The translations under genes were made by a program, and so were the position numbers. Of a stretch of DNA of 64,000 bases, positions 1-12,179 are shown in pieces. Below the pieces are notes generated by a model, which made no database searches, was not told where the DNA came from, and worked only from the letters and a program-made list of their open reading frames with translations. Origin of the DNA: Nageia nagi (taxonomy: Eukaryota; Pinophyta); contig JBITNC010000001.1 of the NCBI GenBank assembly GCA_050084985.1, positions 66,092,001-66,156,000 on the forward strand. Reading direction: 5' to 3'. Every line of letters begins with the position of its first letter. Position 1 is the first letter of the stretch.

Positions 1-656
1 AAGATATGATCATAAAAAATTTAACATTCTCTCTTCTACAAAAGGATTCATTTCCCTCTTAACTAAAAAATATGTATACAAATACTATTACCATCTACTT
101 TTCTATAAAGCATGGATGTGCATATATTTTCCTTGATTTTCATGTAAACACCTTACCTATGTCATATATTTTAGAGTTCCATACATGAAAACTCCCTTAT
201 CAAGGCATATATAAGGATATTTTAATTTTAATTTGTGTAGAAAGGGTGTAGGAGAAGAGCTTTATAAGTATGTAATAAGAAGAATACATCTCTGCAAATT
301 CATTGATTCTACAATATTTTGTCTTTATTTTTATTATTCTAAGTATTGTAGCGAGTAATAAATCATATATAAAGTATTTTATAATTTTTTGGGTCAATAC
401 AAACATAATATTCATCTATTTTATCTTTTTTTATTTGCAAGATATTAGTTTACTTTTTAGTTTGTGAACTAAATTTGGAGATATCCATGGTTTTTTTCTA
501 ATCTTTATTTTACAAATTAGTCTTTTAGGTCTATAAATTTCATTCTAAACCTCCATTTTAGGTGAAAATATTTCTATTGTATATATATATTTTAAAAACT
601 TTATAATAATACACAATTTGATATATCTTTTATGCAAATTCCTACCATAATCAACA
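1..656. other. AT-rich sequence, no gene seen
   Basis: No recognisable protein motif, RNA gene or element end was found on either strand. The short open frames here are the size expected by chance in AT-rich DNA and show no domain resemblance. Confidence 0.6.
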
Positions 657-752
657 TTTTCCCATCGCACACTTATCTAAATATTCTTAATAGGAATTCG
701 TGAATTTTCCCATCGCACACTTATCTATATATTCTTAATAGGAATTCATGAA
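657..752. repeat. 48-bp tandem duplication
   Basis: Two adjacent 48-bp units (657-704 and 705-752), each beginning TTTTCCCATCGCACAC. They differ at only two positions, so the duplication is recent compared with the surrounding decayed elements. Confidence 0.9.
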
Positions 753-1875
753 TAGTTTAATTTTCTCCTCATAATGATCATAATATCCTACTCCAAACTT
801 ATGAACCTTATATAATTGGAAATATCCCTTTTACCATATTTTAAATAATAAATAACATAATACCATTACTCTCAAGTCACCACCTTGTACCTTATTCTTT
901 TGGTGACTTTATTTCAATCCTTGAATAATATCATTCTAGAAATATAATATATACTTGTTATGTTCCTATAAATCACCAAAATAATACACCTCCAATTGAT
1001 CATTTGATTCATATACCATTAGATAGCCATTTTCAAGATATTTCTGGAGATATATAATACTTTATACTTCAAGTAAAAATTGTTATAAATTACCATCTTT
1101 TGTTGAGAGACTTTCACTGCATAAGCTAGTTCATCATTGAAAATTACTCTTCAAGTTATTTTTAATAGTATATGAAAGTAAATGCCTTGTAGAAACTTTA
1201 TTTTGAAAATGATTCTAATTTATAGCAAGTAGGTAGTTCCTATATCATTTTGATGATGAATTGATCTATAATCCCTAGAAGCCTATGGCTTTCTTAGTTC
1301 ATCTATAGATATATTAATTTTTTATTATCCACATAAATATTTCATATCTATTTTTACAAAATACTATAAATTTGAGGAGTAAAATAGTAATAAAATTGCA
1401 TACATAAATAATCAACAATGTAAATATAAAAATTTATACTAGTACCTTTTAGTTTGAGAGTAGTCCAATTTAATGGGAGCTCTTGAATATTATTTATCCA
1501 ATGAACATTACAATGAGGCAAGAAATGGAGATAAAATATGATCACATAATAGTCAATAATACTTCTTCTTAGTTCTACAACATTTTGAACCTTCAAGTAT
1601 AAATAAGTCTATTAATAACACATCAATAATAGTGCCAACAAAAATAAACCATCAACAACCTATCAACTATCTTAACAAAATTATCTCTCTAACTCTCTAA
1701 CCTTCAATAATGGATTCAAAAGGAGAAATAACCATGAACTGGTGTTGAACCATTTCCAACCAACTATGCAATTTCCAAAATGAACATAAATAATTGAAAT
1801 GAACTTGACTATTTAGTCTCTTTCTACAAATATATAGATATAACAACATTAGTGTTATAGGTTATGGTGTCAACA
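753..1875. other. AT-rich sequence, no gene seen
   Basis: No coding or RNA feature recognised. The right part could belong to the 3' LTR of element A, whose internal side begins near 2166, but no second copy of that LTR is present to confirm it. Confidence 0.5.
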
Positions 1876-2100
1876 TTCTACCTATAGGTCTTGAATGATG
1901 TAAATAATATTCATCGTATCAATCCATATCACTAAATTGATGGATTATATTTGATTATGATCATATATACCCCTAGGATATAAATCCAAGCTCATGTATA
2001 TCATCACCCTATTTATAGGCTTGGAATGGTATCAATGATATTTTATGTTAAAATCTAGATCCCCAAATTGATGGGGTATATCCGATTTTAAGCACAAAGA
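1876..2100. repeat. Diverged ~127-bp tandem repeat
   Basis: CCTATAGGTCTTGAATG near 1881 and CCTATTTATAGGCTTGGAATG near 2009 start two diverged units. Both continue with a matching 'aaattgatgg' block about 60 bases later. The unit offset is about 127 bp. The repeat may lie within the LTR of element A. Confidence 0.6.
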
Positions 2101-2165
2101 TCCTTAATGCATAAATATTTTCTCATGGATTATCAAAATTCCTAATTGAATATTTTCATATCACA

Positions 2166-2750
2166 CCTCCCAAATAATAAATACACTTGGTCCAAAAATG
2201 CTTAGATATATATAATTTGAGATAAAATTTTCCCCACCTTAGCTTTATTATACCACTTAAATTTAGAACGTGCTTGGTCCTTCAACCTAACCAACCAAAT
2301 TTCTTCTCACCCCTTGTAGTAGCTTGAACCTTCTATTGCAAAATTAAATCCTCCATAAGCTCATTAATTATATTTAGAGATAAGTCATTAATTGATATAA
2401 AAGTGTAACTTGTTTCTTATTCTTCTTTAGTCAACATGAATGGATCAAACAATTTAAAGTTTTTCATATTCATAACTGAATAGATATTCATGAAGAAAGG
2501 TAGATCCAATCCAAAAGTATTCTCTTTTTCTTATTATATAATACAAAATGTTCCATATCTTATTAGTTCAAGCTTCTTGGTTGGTCCCTGTAACCTATTC
2601 TTAATAAGATCTAACCAAACTTAATCTCTCACTTGAAACTTGTGGTCTACCCTATGCTTGTTATACCTTATTTATAATTTGATTGTTTGGAGTAGAGTTA
2701 TTATTAGAATTTCAAATGAATTTGACTTATTTTTAATGAATGTTTTGGCA
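2166..2750 (-). pseudogene. Ty3-gypsy element A, 3' end of pol (remnant)
   Basis: On the minus strand this stretch aligns step by step with the 3' part of element B (about 3475-4030). It includes the degenerate block corresponding to the integrase C-terminal GPF region; the B equivalent reads KERLQG and then RYG. The join TCACACCTCC at 2161-2170 matches the LTR/PPT join of B at 3470-3480, so an LTR probably lies to the left. Homology stops exactly where the B LTR begins (2751), as expected if B inserted here. Many stops; non-functional. The rest of A was not found right of B. Confidence 0.6.
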
Positions 2751-3474
2751 TGTTAATGATCCATAATCACCAGATGCTCATAGCATACTTAGATTCTCAC
2801 TTACAGATTCAAATGAAAAAACATTCACCATTATGAGACCCATCAAATTGTATATAAATTTTAAATTGTAGATTGTAAAATTACAAATTAACAATCTCAA
2901 TCATACACAATAAGATCAACATAATGATTTACCTTGGTTCACCCAATGTGGGCTAATCCAACATGGAATTGGAGCCTTCTCTTCTCATTATCTATGGGCA
3001 TTACAATATTACATGCATAGATAAATACCATCAAATTAATGGTAATACCATATCCTACAACACTACTGCAATCTCTAATAGCAAGGAGAACAAATTCAGA
3101 ACTATAAAAATTTTAGAATGACTCTTGGTCTTCCTTCAAATCATTACAATCATAAAACTCTCTAAAACTTCATTGATCAATCAAGAGAGTAATATGCCCT
3201 TAAATAGATCTAAAAACATCTCTAAGGTGCAATTTGATGATCTTGAACCACTCATCAACCTGAATTATCAATGCCTCTTCAAATTTCATTCCTAACTCAC
3301 AAAAATATGTGCTATTAATAGCCAAAAAATAGTAGATGGATATTGTTAATAGCATGATTTCTATCACCAATCAACTCTATATTTTAGTCTTTGGTATATA
3401 TACAAGCATAGATACCTCTAGAATGAGTACTGCTCTTACAGAGATCAACTTGATACGATCTAATTTGGATCACA
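2751..3474 (-). repeat. 3' LTR of gypsy element B
   Basis: The first ~360 bp align with 8188-8548, starting at 'gatccataatca' and sharing the block 'ttcacccaatgtgggctaat'. On the minus strand the LTR starts TGTGATCCAAATTAG at 3474 after a purine-rich AGAGAGG tract. The outer end near 2751 is slightly uncertain (TGTTAATGATCC here, TGTGATCC in the other copy). Confidence 0.8.
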
Positions 3475-4990
3475 CCTCTCTAATGAGAAGGTATTTGGTC
3501 CCACAAATGCATAGATGAGGATACAACTCCCCAACCTTGAACCTATCTATCCACTTGGCTTTATTAGGATTATATCCTTTCAATCCAACTAACCATAACT
3601 CTATCTCACCTCTTCTTATAGCACAAACCTTATTTTGTAATATAGAATCCTCCTTGAGTTCATCCATAGTATTAGGAGCTAAGTCATCAAGAGATGACAA
3701 AATCTAGTTTGAACTTGCTTCATATTTAATCAACATAGATGACTTATATAATTTTAAATATTCCACATTCACAACTAAATAGATGTTCATATATACTGAT
3801 AGATTCAATCTAAAAGCATTCTTACTTGCTCCATAATCTCAAATTATCCATACCTTATAGTCTTCAACTTCTTGGTTGGTCCTTGCAACCTCTCCTTACT
3901 AATATGCAACCAAACATTGTCTCCCAAAAAACTTATGGTCAACTCTATGTTTTTCATATCTCATCTTGTACTTAGCTTAATTTGTTTAAGTTGTTCTTGG
4001 ACTTTCAAATGAATTTACCTATTCTTTTCAAGAAACTTTTCAAGTTGCTTTTCCTCTTTCTCAAGTGAATATTTTTCATCATTTTGCTTTCCAAACATAT
4101 AATAAAAAGGTGAAGGTGGTAAATCATCAAAATAAGTATCACAAGGACTCTTATTAGTGAAATAATGAATTGCCCTATTGTATGAATGTTGTATATATTT
4201 AAGATGTTCATCCTAAGACTTAGGATGCTTGCCACAATAACCCCTCAAGAGTTGAACCATTTTCCTATTCACCACCTTGGTTTATCCATCCATTTGAGGA
4301 TGAAAGAAAGTACTCCTCTTCAACCTTGTGTCCATTTTTTCCCACAAACATATCCAAAATTTTTCTAAAAATCTACTATCTCTATCTGAAACAATAAAAG
4401 TAGCCAATCCAAAATGAACCAAAACATGTGAAAAGAATAAGTTTGAAGCATCTTATTCTATTATAAGCTTCTTACAAGGAATCAAAACATACATCTTGCT
4501 AAATCTATCCACAACAATAAATAAATAATCATGACCCTTCTTGTTCATAGGGACTCCTCCCATAAAATCCATGGAAATACACTCCCAAGGATGAATTGAT
4601 ACTAGTAGTGGTTGATACAAACCTTATTTCTTGTTACTCAACTTTCTACTGCAACACAAAGAACACCCCTTATGTACTTGGAAACTTGATCTTGAATATT
4701 TTACCAATATACATACCTTTGCAAATTGTACAATGTCTTTCCAATCCCAAAATGTCTTGCAATATTTGAAGTGCGTACTTCTCTAATTAATCCAATCCTT
4801 TCACCTATAGGTACACATAATGCATTAGAATGATAAATAAGTCCATTTTACAAATGAAAAACATCCAATTCCTCATACTTTGACCTAGATGAAGAAAACT
4901 ACTCATACACCTCTTCGAAATTAGGATCCTACACATATGCCTTTGAAAATGTCTTAGATTGAAAAGAAAGAGATTTTAGCACCAAGAGCG
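3475..4990 (-). pseudogene. Integrase region of gypsy B
   Basis: Degenerate integrase, which would insert the cDNA into the genome. On the minus strand one sees the zinc-binding end (C-x2-C near 4650), then SMDFMGGVPMNKKGHDYL near 4560 with the first catalytic Asp, VSDRDSRF near 4370 with the second, and TKVVNR near 4250 where element C has an intact Glu. The third catalytic residue is therefore Lys here and a stop lies just before it. The C-terminal part includes the GPF region and a module reading LVGLKGYNPNKAKWIDRF at 3540-3610. Several frames are needed to follow it; inactive. Confidence 0.8.
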
Positions 4991-5149
4991 AAATCAGTGG
5001 CCCCTATTTGCATGTTGTTAACAATGAAAAATTAGTGTTACACATTGTTAATGATATGGAATTTATAGGTACATGTGTTCTAGAAAGCATTTCAATGACC
5101 TTATTCTATGTTCCTTTCTTATATTTGATCACAAAATGAAATTGTTATA

Positions 5150-6320
5150 AAAAATCCATCCATATATAGTGTTTAGTTTGTTGTAATTTTGATTAAGTTT
5201 GTAAGTACTTTAATGGTTGATGATCAGTATAAATGATTATTTCTTTTCCCATTAAGTAATATTTCCACTTTTAATATTTTGAACCAATGCTTACATTTTG
5301 TTATCATAAGTAGGATAATTCAAAATGGTCCCACTAAATTTTTTGGAATGATAGCAAATTGGTTTACCTTCTTATAACAAAATGGTTCCCATGGCATAGT
5401 CACATGCTTCAATTTCCACTTCAAATGGATTTTGTAAATTGGGAAGTGGTATCATAGGTGCACTAACAATCTTTTTCTTCAAGGTATTAAAAGATATTTG
5501 TTGTTAATTTCCCCATTGGAAAAATTATCTCTTGAAAAAATTGTCTCTTGTCAGTTACATCATATAAAGGTGAAGCAATATGAGAAAAATCAATATTAAA
5601 CTTTCTCAAATTTTGGAAAACACCTAAGAAACTCCTAACTTTAGTTACATTATATGGCTTTGGCCAATCTACTATAGCATTTATTTCACTAAGATCTATC
5701 TTAAGTTATCCATGACCAATAACATGGCTTAAATACACCAAAGACTCTTTTCCAAACTCATATTTTTAATGTTTCAACAATAAATTCTCCCTATGCAAAT
5801 CTTGAAACACTTGTATAAGATGTACAACATATTATTCCCAACTAGAACTATAAATAAGGATATCATCCAAGTATACAACAAAAAAAGAATCAATAAATAG
5901 ATAAAGTACAACATTCCTTACCCTCATGAATGTGGTTGGTGCATTGCACAAACCAAATGGAAAAACAAGCCACTCAAATAGGCTTTATCTTGTCTTGAAA
6001 GTGGTCTTCCAAATATGATCCTCCTTGATTCAAACTTAGTGATATCCACTCCTCAAGTCCAACTTATTAAAGAATCTTACCCCTTGCAACTGATCCAAAA
6101 TATCATCTATTTGAGGTAAAGGATAATGATTTTTATAATGATCATATTGAGTGCTCTATATTTAATAAACATCCTCCAATTTTTATCCTTTTTGGGAACC
6201 AAAATAACAAGTAACCCACATGGAGACATACTTGATCTTATCACAACTTGATCAACCAACTCTTGAATTTGCCTCTTTATCTCCTCTTGCTCCAAAGTTG
6301 ATTATTAATATAAAGCTATG
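5150..6320 (-). pseudogene. Reverse transcriptase and RNase H of gypsy B
   Basis: The start of RT is the open piece 6107-6295, with the typical EIKRQIQELVDQ, SPCG and PKKD motifs. The catalytic box reads YLDD at 5862-5873 and is intact. The RT C-terminal part and RNase H follow, with IIIYTDHQPLKYLQ near 5205-5245. Stops and frameshifts separate the blocks, so no polyprotein could be made. It copies RNA to DNA and removes the RNA strand in an active element. Confidence 0.85.
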
Positions 6321-7009
6321 TTGGGAAATGAAGCATTAGGTAACAATTGAATATCATGTTATATATCTTGCATAGGAGGTAATCCCTATAGCTCTGTAAA
6401 GAAGTCATTAAACTCTTGGACCAATTTTTTCATCTATTCTTCCCTTTTACATGTTGTTAATGGCCTAAAATTAGTGTTGTACATCATTGCTAGTGTGAGA
6501 TTCATGTCACCAAAAGATCTAGTTTTTACCATGATCAACATAAAATTTTTAGAAGCATTTACAAGGCATTAATTTACCTAACTAGAAATGACAAAAGGTA
6601 GCTTTTTCTAGCTTTTATGTGTACTAGGTAGAAATATCTTTTCATATTTTTATCAATTGTAATTTGTTCAATCTGCTATAATAAATACCATATCTATCCC
6701 ACATATAAGGGTTACTAAGAATATCACCATAAATGTTTGAAGGAACAATATCAACCACAACTTCATAAATGTACTTTGGAAAAATAGAAAATGTCAACTT
6801 ATATGTTTAGTGACTTACAAACTAGCATTACGATGCACCCAACCCAAAGGATATGGGTTTGGATGGTTGAAAGTTTTCAATCCTAAATAACTTACCATAA
6901 ATTATAGTATCAAATTTGCTTGAGAACCCAAATCAACAATTCAATCTACTTTTGTTTTCTTAATTTGGATCTTGAGGTGGAATAATTGAATCCTTTGTTC
7001 TTTAATGTC
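6321..7009 (-). pseudogene. Protease region of gypsy B
   Basis: Minus-strand translation near 6850-6990 gives IVDLGSQANLI followed by PNPYPLGWV. This parallels the protease of element C (FDSRSQTNLI, then PNPYPLGWV). The expected D-S/T-G triad reads D-L-G. The piece 6321-6500 corresponds to the linker before RT. Degenerate. Confidence 0.65.
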
Positions 7010-7985
7010 TTGATATTATTCAACCTTTTGAATGGCTGAATAATTTATTTTCTCATCAAAATCTAAATTTCTTTTAATGTCCTCACATTTAAGAACCATA
7101 TTATTAGTTTTGTTCTTTTTTTTTTTTTTATGGATGTAATTCTGGATGAAATCTCCAATATTTATCATCAACATGATCATCTTTATCATAATGAACAATA
7201 CATATTATCACCTTCTTTCTTTGAAATATTAATGGTATTAATTTATTGATTACCTTTGACTTATCTTGAGATTTACCTTTATCTTGTTCTCCCCTTGAAT
7301 TTGAAGCCTTATTGGATTCATCATATTATCTCCTTGCTTTACCATCCTCCTCTAAGTATTGAGCTTGCACACACACTTGATCGAGATTAGTAGCATGAAA
7401 CAACATGATAGTATTTTGCAAATGAATATGTAAACATCGAATGTACTTCACTAAAGTTTGAGGATATTTTAATGAAACCCCAAGCAAAGTAGCTTGTTTC
7501 CCAAATTTTGTGGTGTATTATTGGATAGTTTGCCCTCTTTTTTATCTAAAGAATTGCCATTTCATCAATTGTTTATTATGATTTCCCAATGGATAAAATT
7601 GATCTCTTAACAAGTTTTTAAATAAAGCATAAACACCATAAGGTACTTCCGATAAGTGTTCATGAATAATAGTTTCTACATGGCTTTCCCACTAAATTAA
7701 AGAGATTTTATCAATATCATTTACAACATTATGAATTTAGAAATAAAATTCCAATTATTTCAATAAATTATTCAACTTTTTCACATCAATGTCTCCACCA
7801 AAAATATAAATGTTCACTTTGACATCCACCTTGAATGGAACTCAATTTGATGAAGATGATGAATTAAGTTCTTCATCTTCATTTTGATATCTTTGATTAA
7901 CATTTACATTCACTCTAGAATCCAAAAACTCATCCAACCAAGCTAAATGATTCTCCATTGTCAAAAATCTCCTTTCAAAATTGAT
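7010..7985 (-). pseudogene. Gag of gypsy B
   Basis: Translation in several minus frames gives the capsid-like pattern found in C: FYPLG, then a KWQFFR-like block, YTTKFGKQATLLGVSLKY, and VKYIR followed by LHIHLQNTIM. A start near 7958 reads MENHLAWLDEF. A zinc-knuckle-like region near 7170-7210 has lost its cysteine pattern. A lysine tract (7118-7130) interrupts it. Non-functional. Confidence 0.7.
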
Positions 7986-8175
7986 ATCCATCATGGTACA
8001 AACAACATACTATTGCTCCTCCACATCATCCATTTCAATCACTTTGCACCTATTACCAACCTTAGGATCCTCTAGAATCAATTTTGGTCATTGATATCTC
8101 CTCTTGAATATCAAAAATTACATTGTTAATGGTATGAAATCCTCAAAATTTTGGTCCCAAATTTTATGCACACAA

Positions 8176-8187
8176 GCTCTAATACCA
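8176..8187 (-). other. Primer binding site of gypsy B (tRNA-iMet)
   Basis: Minus strand TGGTATTAGAGC directly abuts the 5' LTR end at 8188. It differs by one base from TGGTATCAGAGC, the usual plant initiator-tRNA-Met primer site. Confidence 0.85.
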
Positions 8188-8548
8188 TGTGATCCATAAT
8201 CATTGGATGCTTATAGCATACTCAAATCCTCACTTACATATTTGAGCAAAAAAATATTCAACATTATGAGACTAATCAAATTGCATATAAATTCAAAATT
8301 ACAAAATGTAAATCTATAGATTAATAATCTCAATCACACATAAGAATATCAACATAATGATTTACCCTGGATCACCCAATGTGGGTTAATCTAGCATGGA
8401 ATTGGATCCTTCTCTTCTCATTATTTATGGATATTACAATATTACATGCATAAAGAAATACCATCAAAATAATAGAAATACCATCTCCTACAACACTACG
8501 ATAATCTCCAACAACAAGAAGTCAAAACTACAAAATTTTGGAATGACT
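8188..8548 (-). repeat. 5' LTR of gypsy B, truncated by gap
   Basis: Aligns with 2755-3112 in the same orientation. It lies next to the PBS, which identifies it as the 5' LTR of a minus-strand element. It stops at the N run. Confidence 0.8.
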
Positions 8549-8648
8549 NNNNNNNNNNNNNNNNNNNNNNNNNNNNNNNNNNNNNNNNNNNNNNNNNNNN
8601 NNNNNNNNNNNNNNNNNNNNNNNNNNNNNNNNNNNNNNNNNNNNNNNN
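8549..8648. other. Assembly gap (100 N)
   Basis: Exactly 100 Ns, a typical placeholder for a gap of unknown size. The flanks do not continue one another. Confidence 0.97.
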
Positions 8649-9260
8649 CTTCCACTTCACTTTATTAATAAATATTTCTTACTATGATATGCTTTCCTTA
8701 ATTTAGCTTCTTCCAGCATTTCATTGTGCAGTTTTATGTTGAAAACTCTTTTGATAGGTCCAAGGGATTTACTCAATTTCTTTATTTCATTATCTTGTTA
8801 TGCCATGGTGAAGTTTGAACTGGCTGCATTTTGGATAAGGGGGTAAAAAACTATTTCTCTCACCTCAAGGTCTTTCTTGTTGATGCTAAGTGATTCCAAA
8901 TTGAGAGTTTTGTTGATTTCCCTTATTTTAAATTATTCAAGAGGACTTTGATCTTCCAAGTTTATGAATTGAGCCCCTTTGAAGAAAGTTGCATTCTCCT
9001 TTGCAACAATAATGATAGGCTTTTGAATAGAGGAATCATGTCCCTTCTATGTAGACTTCATAGGGAGTTCAAAATTCATTTCCAATAATGCCTCCACATA
9101 TTGATTATCAATATGTGTAATCTCGCTTTTCTTATTGATAGGAGTTGGCATTTTCTTGCTTTGCTTATTATCATTTTCGATGCTACCAAAACTATATCCC
9201 AACATTAAGAATACCAAAGAAGGAAAATCTTATCTCAGCTAACTAACTCTACCTCTTGAC
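8649..9260 (-). pseudogene. Degraded unknown reading frame
   Basis: Reading the minus strand from about 9245 leftward gives one frame of roughly 190 codons to 8649 with only four stops. It contains lysine- and glutamate-rich stretches such as QYVEALLEMNFELPMKS, KPIIIVAKENATFFKGAQF and KLHNEMLEEAKLRKAYHSKK. The low stop density in AT-rich DNA and the protein-like composition argue for a former gene. I do not recognise the family. It runs into the gap on its 3' side and abuts the plus-strand gag of element E on its 5' side. It could be an accessory frame of a retroelement or a host gene fragment. Confidence 0.45.
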
Positions 9261-9286
9261 TGATTAGGAGAGTAACAAGAGCTATC

Positions 9287-10894
9287 GCCATCAATTTATC
9301 AACACTATTTTCATTTATGTCCCTTACCACCCAATATCAATAGATACCACAAGAAGATGAGTTAGAGATAGAAAATCTAGCCTTACTGAACCCCATAATA
9401 GAAGAAATAATAGAAATCACAAAATAACAAGTAGATGAAGTGATCCTAGAAAACATAAAATAAGCTATAGTACCCTTTACCTCCAAAATAAATAATAATA
9501 TGATCCTTACCAGCATAGTTAATTGAAAGAGACAATAGAACAAATACTTAGTCCCCCATAACTTCTCCATGTCCCTTGCACCACTAGATGACCAAGAAGT
9601 TTGTCTTCTCCATTTAAGCATTCTAGAACCCAAGGGCAATCTCGAACTCCCATTATAGAGTAAGTAACAAAATCTCCATTTATGGATATCTTTGAAGTTA
9701 TAAGTGAGAACTATATTTATATACAAATGTAAAGGGATTAGCCTAGGGCATCCAATCAATATCATCGATAGATGATACTAAAACTTCAACCTAACAAATA
9801 GTGACAACATAACCCTCAAACCTAGCCACACAACCAATGACAAATGGATGCTTCTATTAAATTACCCATTTTCCAAAAAGATACCCAAGATGCAAAGGAA
9901 CACTTATTTATACTAGAAAATGATTAGACAAGGTGACATGTTACAAATGATGGTACATTTATCAATGAATTTACAACCACATTACATGAAGAAGGATTAA
10001 AATGGTATATTAAATTCATCAATCTTCCCCAAGGGCGAATGATGAAAAATATGGAACAAAATTAAAGCAACTTTTGAAGTCAAATACCATTTTTTGGAAG
10101 CTAGACTAGAAAGCGTAAGTAAAATGCATGACTTAATAATGGGACCTAGGGAAACATTACAAGAGTATAAAAAATATTTAAAGTTACTCAAAGGAGACTT
10201 CAAGAACCAATGATAGAAAAATAGAAAATGGTATGGTTCATTTATAGGCTATGATTAGAGTTCAAAAGAGTCATGGAGAAAAATATACCCATCATATATC
10301 GATGCTTTATAGGTAATGATGAGAGTGAACCCCAACCATAGAGAGTAAACACTATCATTGATGATTTTTCCAATCAACTAAAAAAATAACAAAACAAATC
10401 AATAAATTATCCATACAAAAAAACCTCTACAATGCCTTCACAACATAGAGTAATTTGGTGTCAACTTTGTACCAAAGAAGGACATTTAGCAAATGAGTGC
10501 CCAACCCTTTGAAAATTTGATCAATAATATTGTCAACACTATCAAATTTTAGGCATTCATAATACCAAATATTGTCTAGTAATCAATATCCTTAACCATG
10601 GCATATATGGAAAAATGAAATATCAAACTTGTGGATCCCAGAATCACTAGACTCATAAATATCAAGGCAAGGGATTTTTAGATGACATTGAGGAAGGCTT
10701 ACAAAGGAACCCATAAGCATTTGTAGCATAAAATACCAAGCATCAAAATTCAAATCCATGGAAAAAATATCAACACCATTCATTGATGAGTTAGGAGTTA
10801 CATATATTCTCATTATCACTTTTGATCAACAGTAACAATCACGAGAATAATACAATGCACCTAATGATCAATACGACAACCAAGAAGGCAAACA
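9287..10894 (+). pseudogene. Gag remnant of gypsy element E
   Basis: Plus-strand translation, with several stops, gives a long protein-like region. It includes ELEIENLALLNPIIEEIIEI near 9360, a capsid block ending HEEGLKWYIKFINLPQ near 9990-10030, and a block around 10060-10200 with KIKATFEVKYHFLEARL and RETLQEYKKYLKLLK. These match the order of Ty3-gypsy Retrotrans_gag. A perfect zinc knuckle follows at 10459-10500. Homology ends at the LTR of copia D (10895). An integrase C-terminal fragment of the same strand lies just beyond the other D LTR, so E is probably the target D inserted into. Protease to most of integrase is missing. Confidence 0.7.
10459..10500 (+). other. CCHC zinc knuckle of gag E
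   Basis: In-frame codons give CQLCTKEGHLANEC, matching C-x2-C-x4-H-x4-C exactly. This is the nucleic-acid binding motif of retroelement nucleocapsid. Confidence 0.85.
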
Positions 10895-11400
10895 TGAAGG
10901 ATTTGTAATATAACATAAATAACTCTAAACTCCCAAGATCACATGTAAGCTCACAAATCATATCTAACAAACTCACAAAGCACAAAGCAATCTCATAAAG
11001 ATAACACAAGATATAAGTGGTTCCTCCAACTAGAAGTACATCCACTAACTAGATCTCTATTAATTCACAAAAAAGAACTCTTAAAATCTTTCTAAACTCA
11101 ACTCATGAACACTATCCACTAGCATAACTTGAATCCACAAGTTGGTATTAGATCCAAAGAGGGAGCCTTCTATTTATAATCCAAAATCCCTCTTTGAATC
11201 ACTCTTTTACCCAATGTACAAAAGCATGACATGCACATCCTTTTACGCAAGGGGCATGCTCATGACATGGAGTGTAGGATAAGTTACATTATCATATTCA
11301 CTTAAATAATTAAGGTATAAAATGATATCCTTAAGTATTAGTGAACTTACATAGAATATTATTACAAAAACTTTACAATAATGCTTTATACATTCCAACA
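10895..11400 (-). repeat. 3' LTR of copia D
   Basis: On the minus strand it starts TGTTGGAATGTATAAAG after the tract TAAGGGGGAG. It aligns over its full length with 26902-27404, sharing blocks such as 'agggagccttctatttat' and 'gttacattatcatattcac'. Confidence 0.88.
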
Positions 11401-11410
11401 CTCCCCCTTA
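11401..11410 (-). other. Polypurine tract of copia D
   Basis: Minus strand TAAGGGGGAG immediately before the LTR start TGTTGG; the usual plus-strand primer for copia elements. Confidence 0.85.
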
Positions 11411-12179
11411 ATGCAATATTGAGATAGAGCGAATAAGAGAGAAGAAAGAGAGAAAGTAAGAGAGTTCTCCTCCAAATAAATACAATGGAGATGAGAACTT
11501 CTTACATATTTTTGAAGTAAGAAAGATTTAGTTTGAGACTCACTACTTTTCCAAATAAAACATTAACCATAATCATTATCAATGTACATAAAGTAGTCAT
11601 CCAACTGGAAGTCATGAAGAGTCTCCAAGAGCCTACATAACTGAAATAAGTAACCTGTAACTCAAAGGAGCCTACAAGTTATAAGTAGCTCAAATAAAAA
11701 GATTATTTAGATGCAACATATTCATGTCAAAAATAATAGATGAATCAAATAAATGCTATAATAAACTGATCAATGGTGCACTATAAGTCATCACGAAGAT
11801 GCCAAGCCAAAAAATTCATACACCTGCTATATATAAAATTTGTGTTGATTATTATTACAAAATAGAACATGCACATATGAGTTCCTCACATATGGATAAC
11901 TAAATAGTGCCAAAAGACACATAAGAGTTCATCACATATGGATAACTGAATAGTGCTAGAGTGGCCAATCTTTTCCTTTAAAAATTTGTACAAGTTCTTC
12001 ACATAGAGTGGAATTACCATGAAGTTGTATAAAAAAAATAACACTATACAATATAAAATCCTCCTAGGGGTGAATTTGTCATCACAAATATGAATTCAAC
12101 ATAAGAATTCAAGCTTAACTCCCTCTTGAGTGCAAATTCACCAACTTAATAGCATCCCTAAGCTTATAGAATTAAGCTT
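11411..12179 (-). other. 3' untranslated region of copia D
   Basis: Lies between the RNase H stop and the PPT. No coding signal. It contains a small duplication: 'ttcctcacatatggataact' at about 11880 and 'ttcatcacatatggataact' at about 11929. Confidence 0.6.

Larger units (their letters stand above)
2751..8548 (-). mobile_element. Ty3-gypsy LTR retrotransposon B (degenerate)
   Basis: A minus-strand element with a 3' LTR at 2751-3474, internal gag-PR-RT-RH-IN remnants at 3475-8000, a PBS at 8176-8187, and a 5' LTR from 8188 that runs into the assembly gap at 8549. Domain order and wording match element C at 12285-19181, so the two belong to related lineages. The GPF block and a following module ending KAKW suggest a chromovirus-like lineage, but I cannot assign a clade. 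Stops and frameshifts are frequent. The true right boundary is not visible because the sequence after the gap does not match the remaining LTR. Confidence 0.85.

Noticed and set aside
8396-8668. Frame crossing the first N gap
   Set aside because: It translates LTR sequence plus unknown bases.
9337-9765. 142-codon minus-strand frame
   Set aside because: It lies opposite the gag remnant of element E, which has clear domain blocks; no domain in the minus frame.
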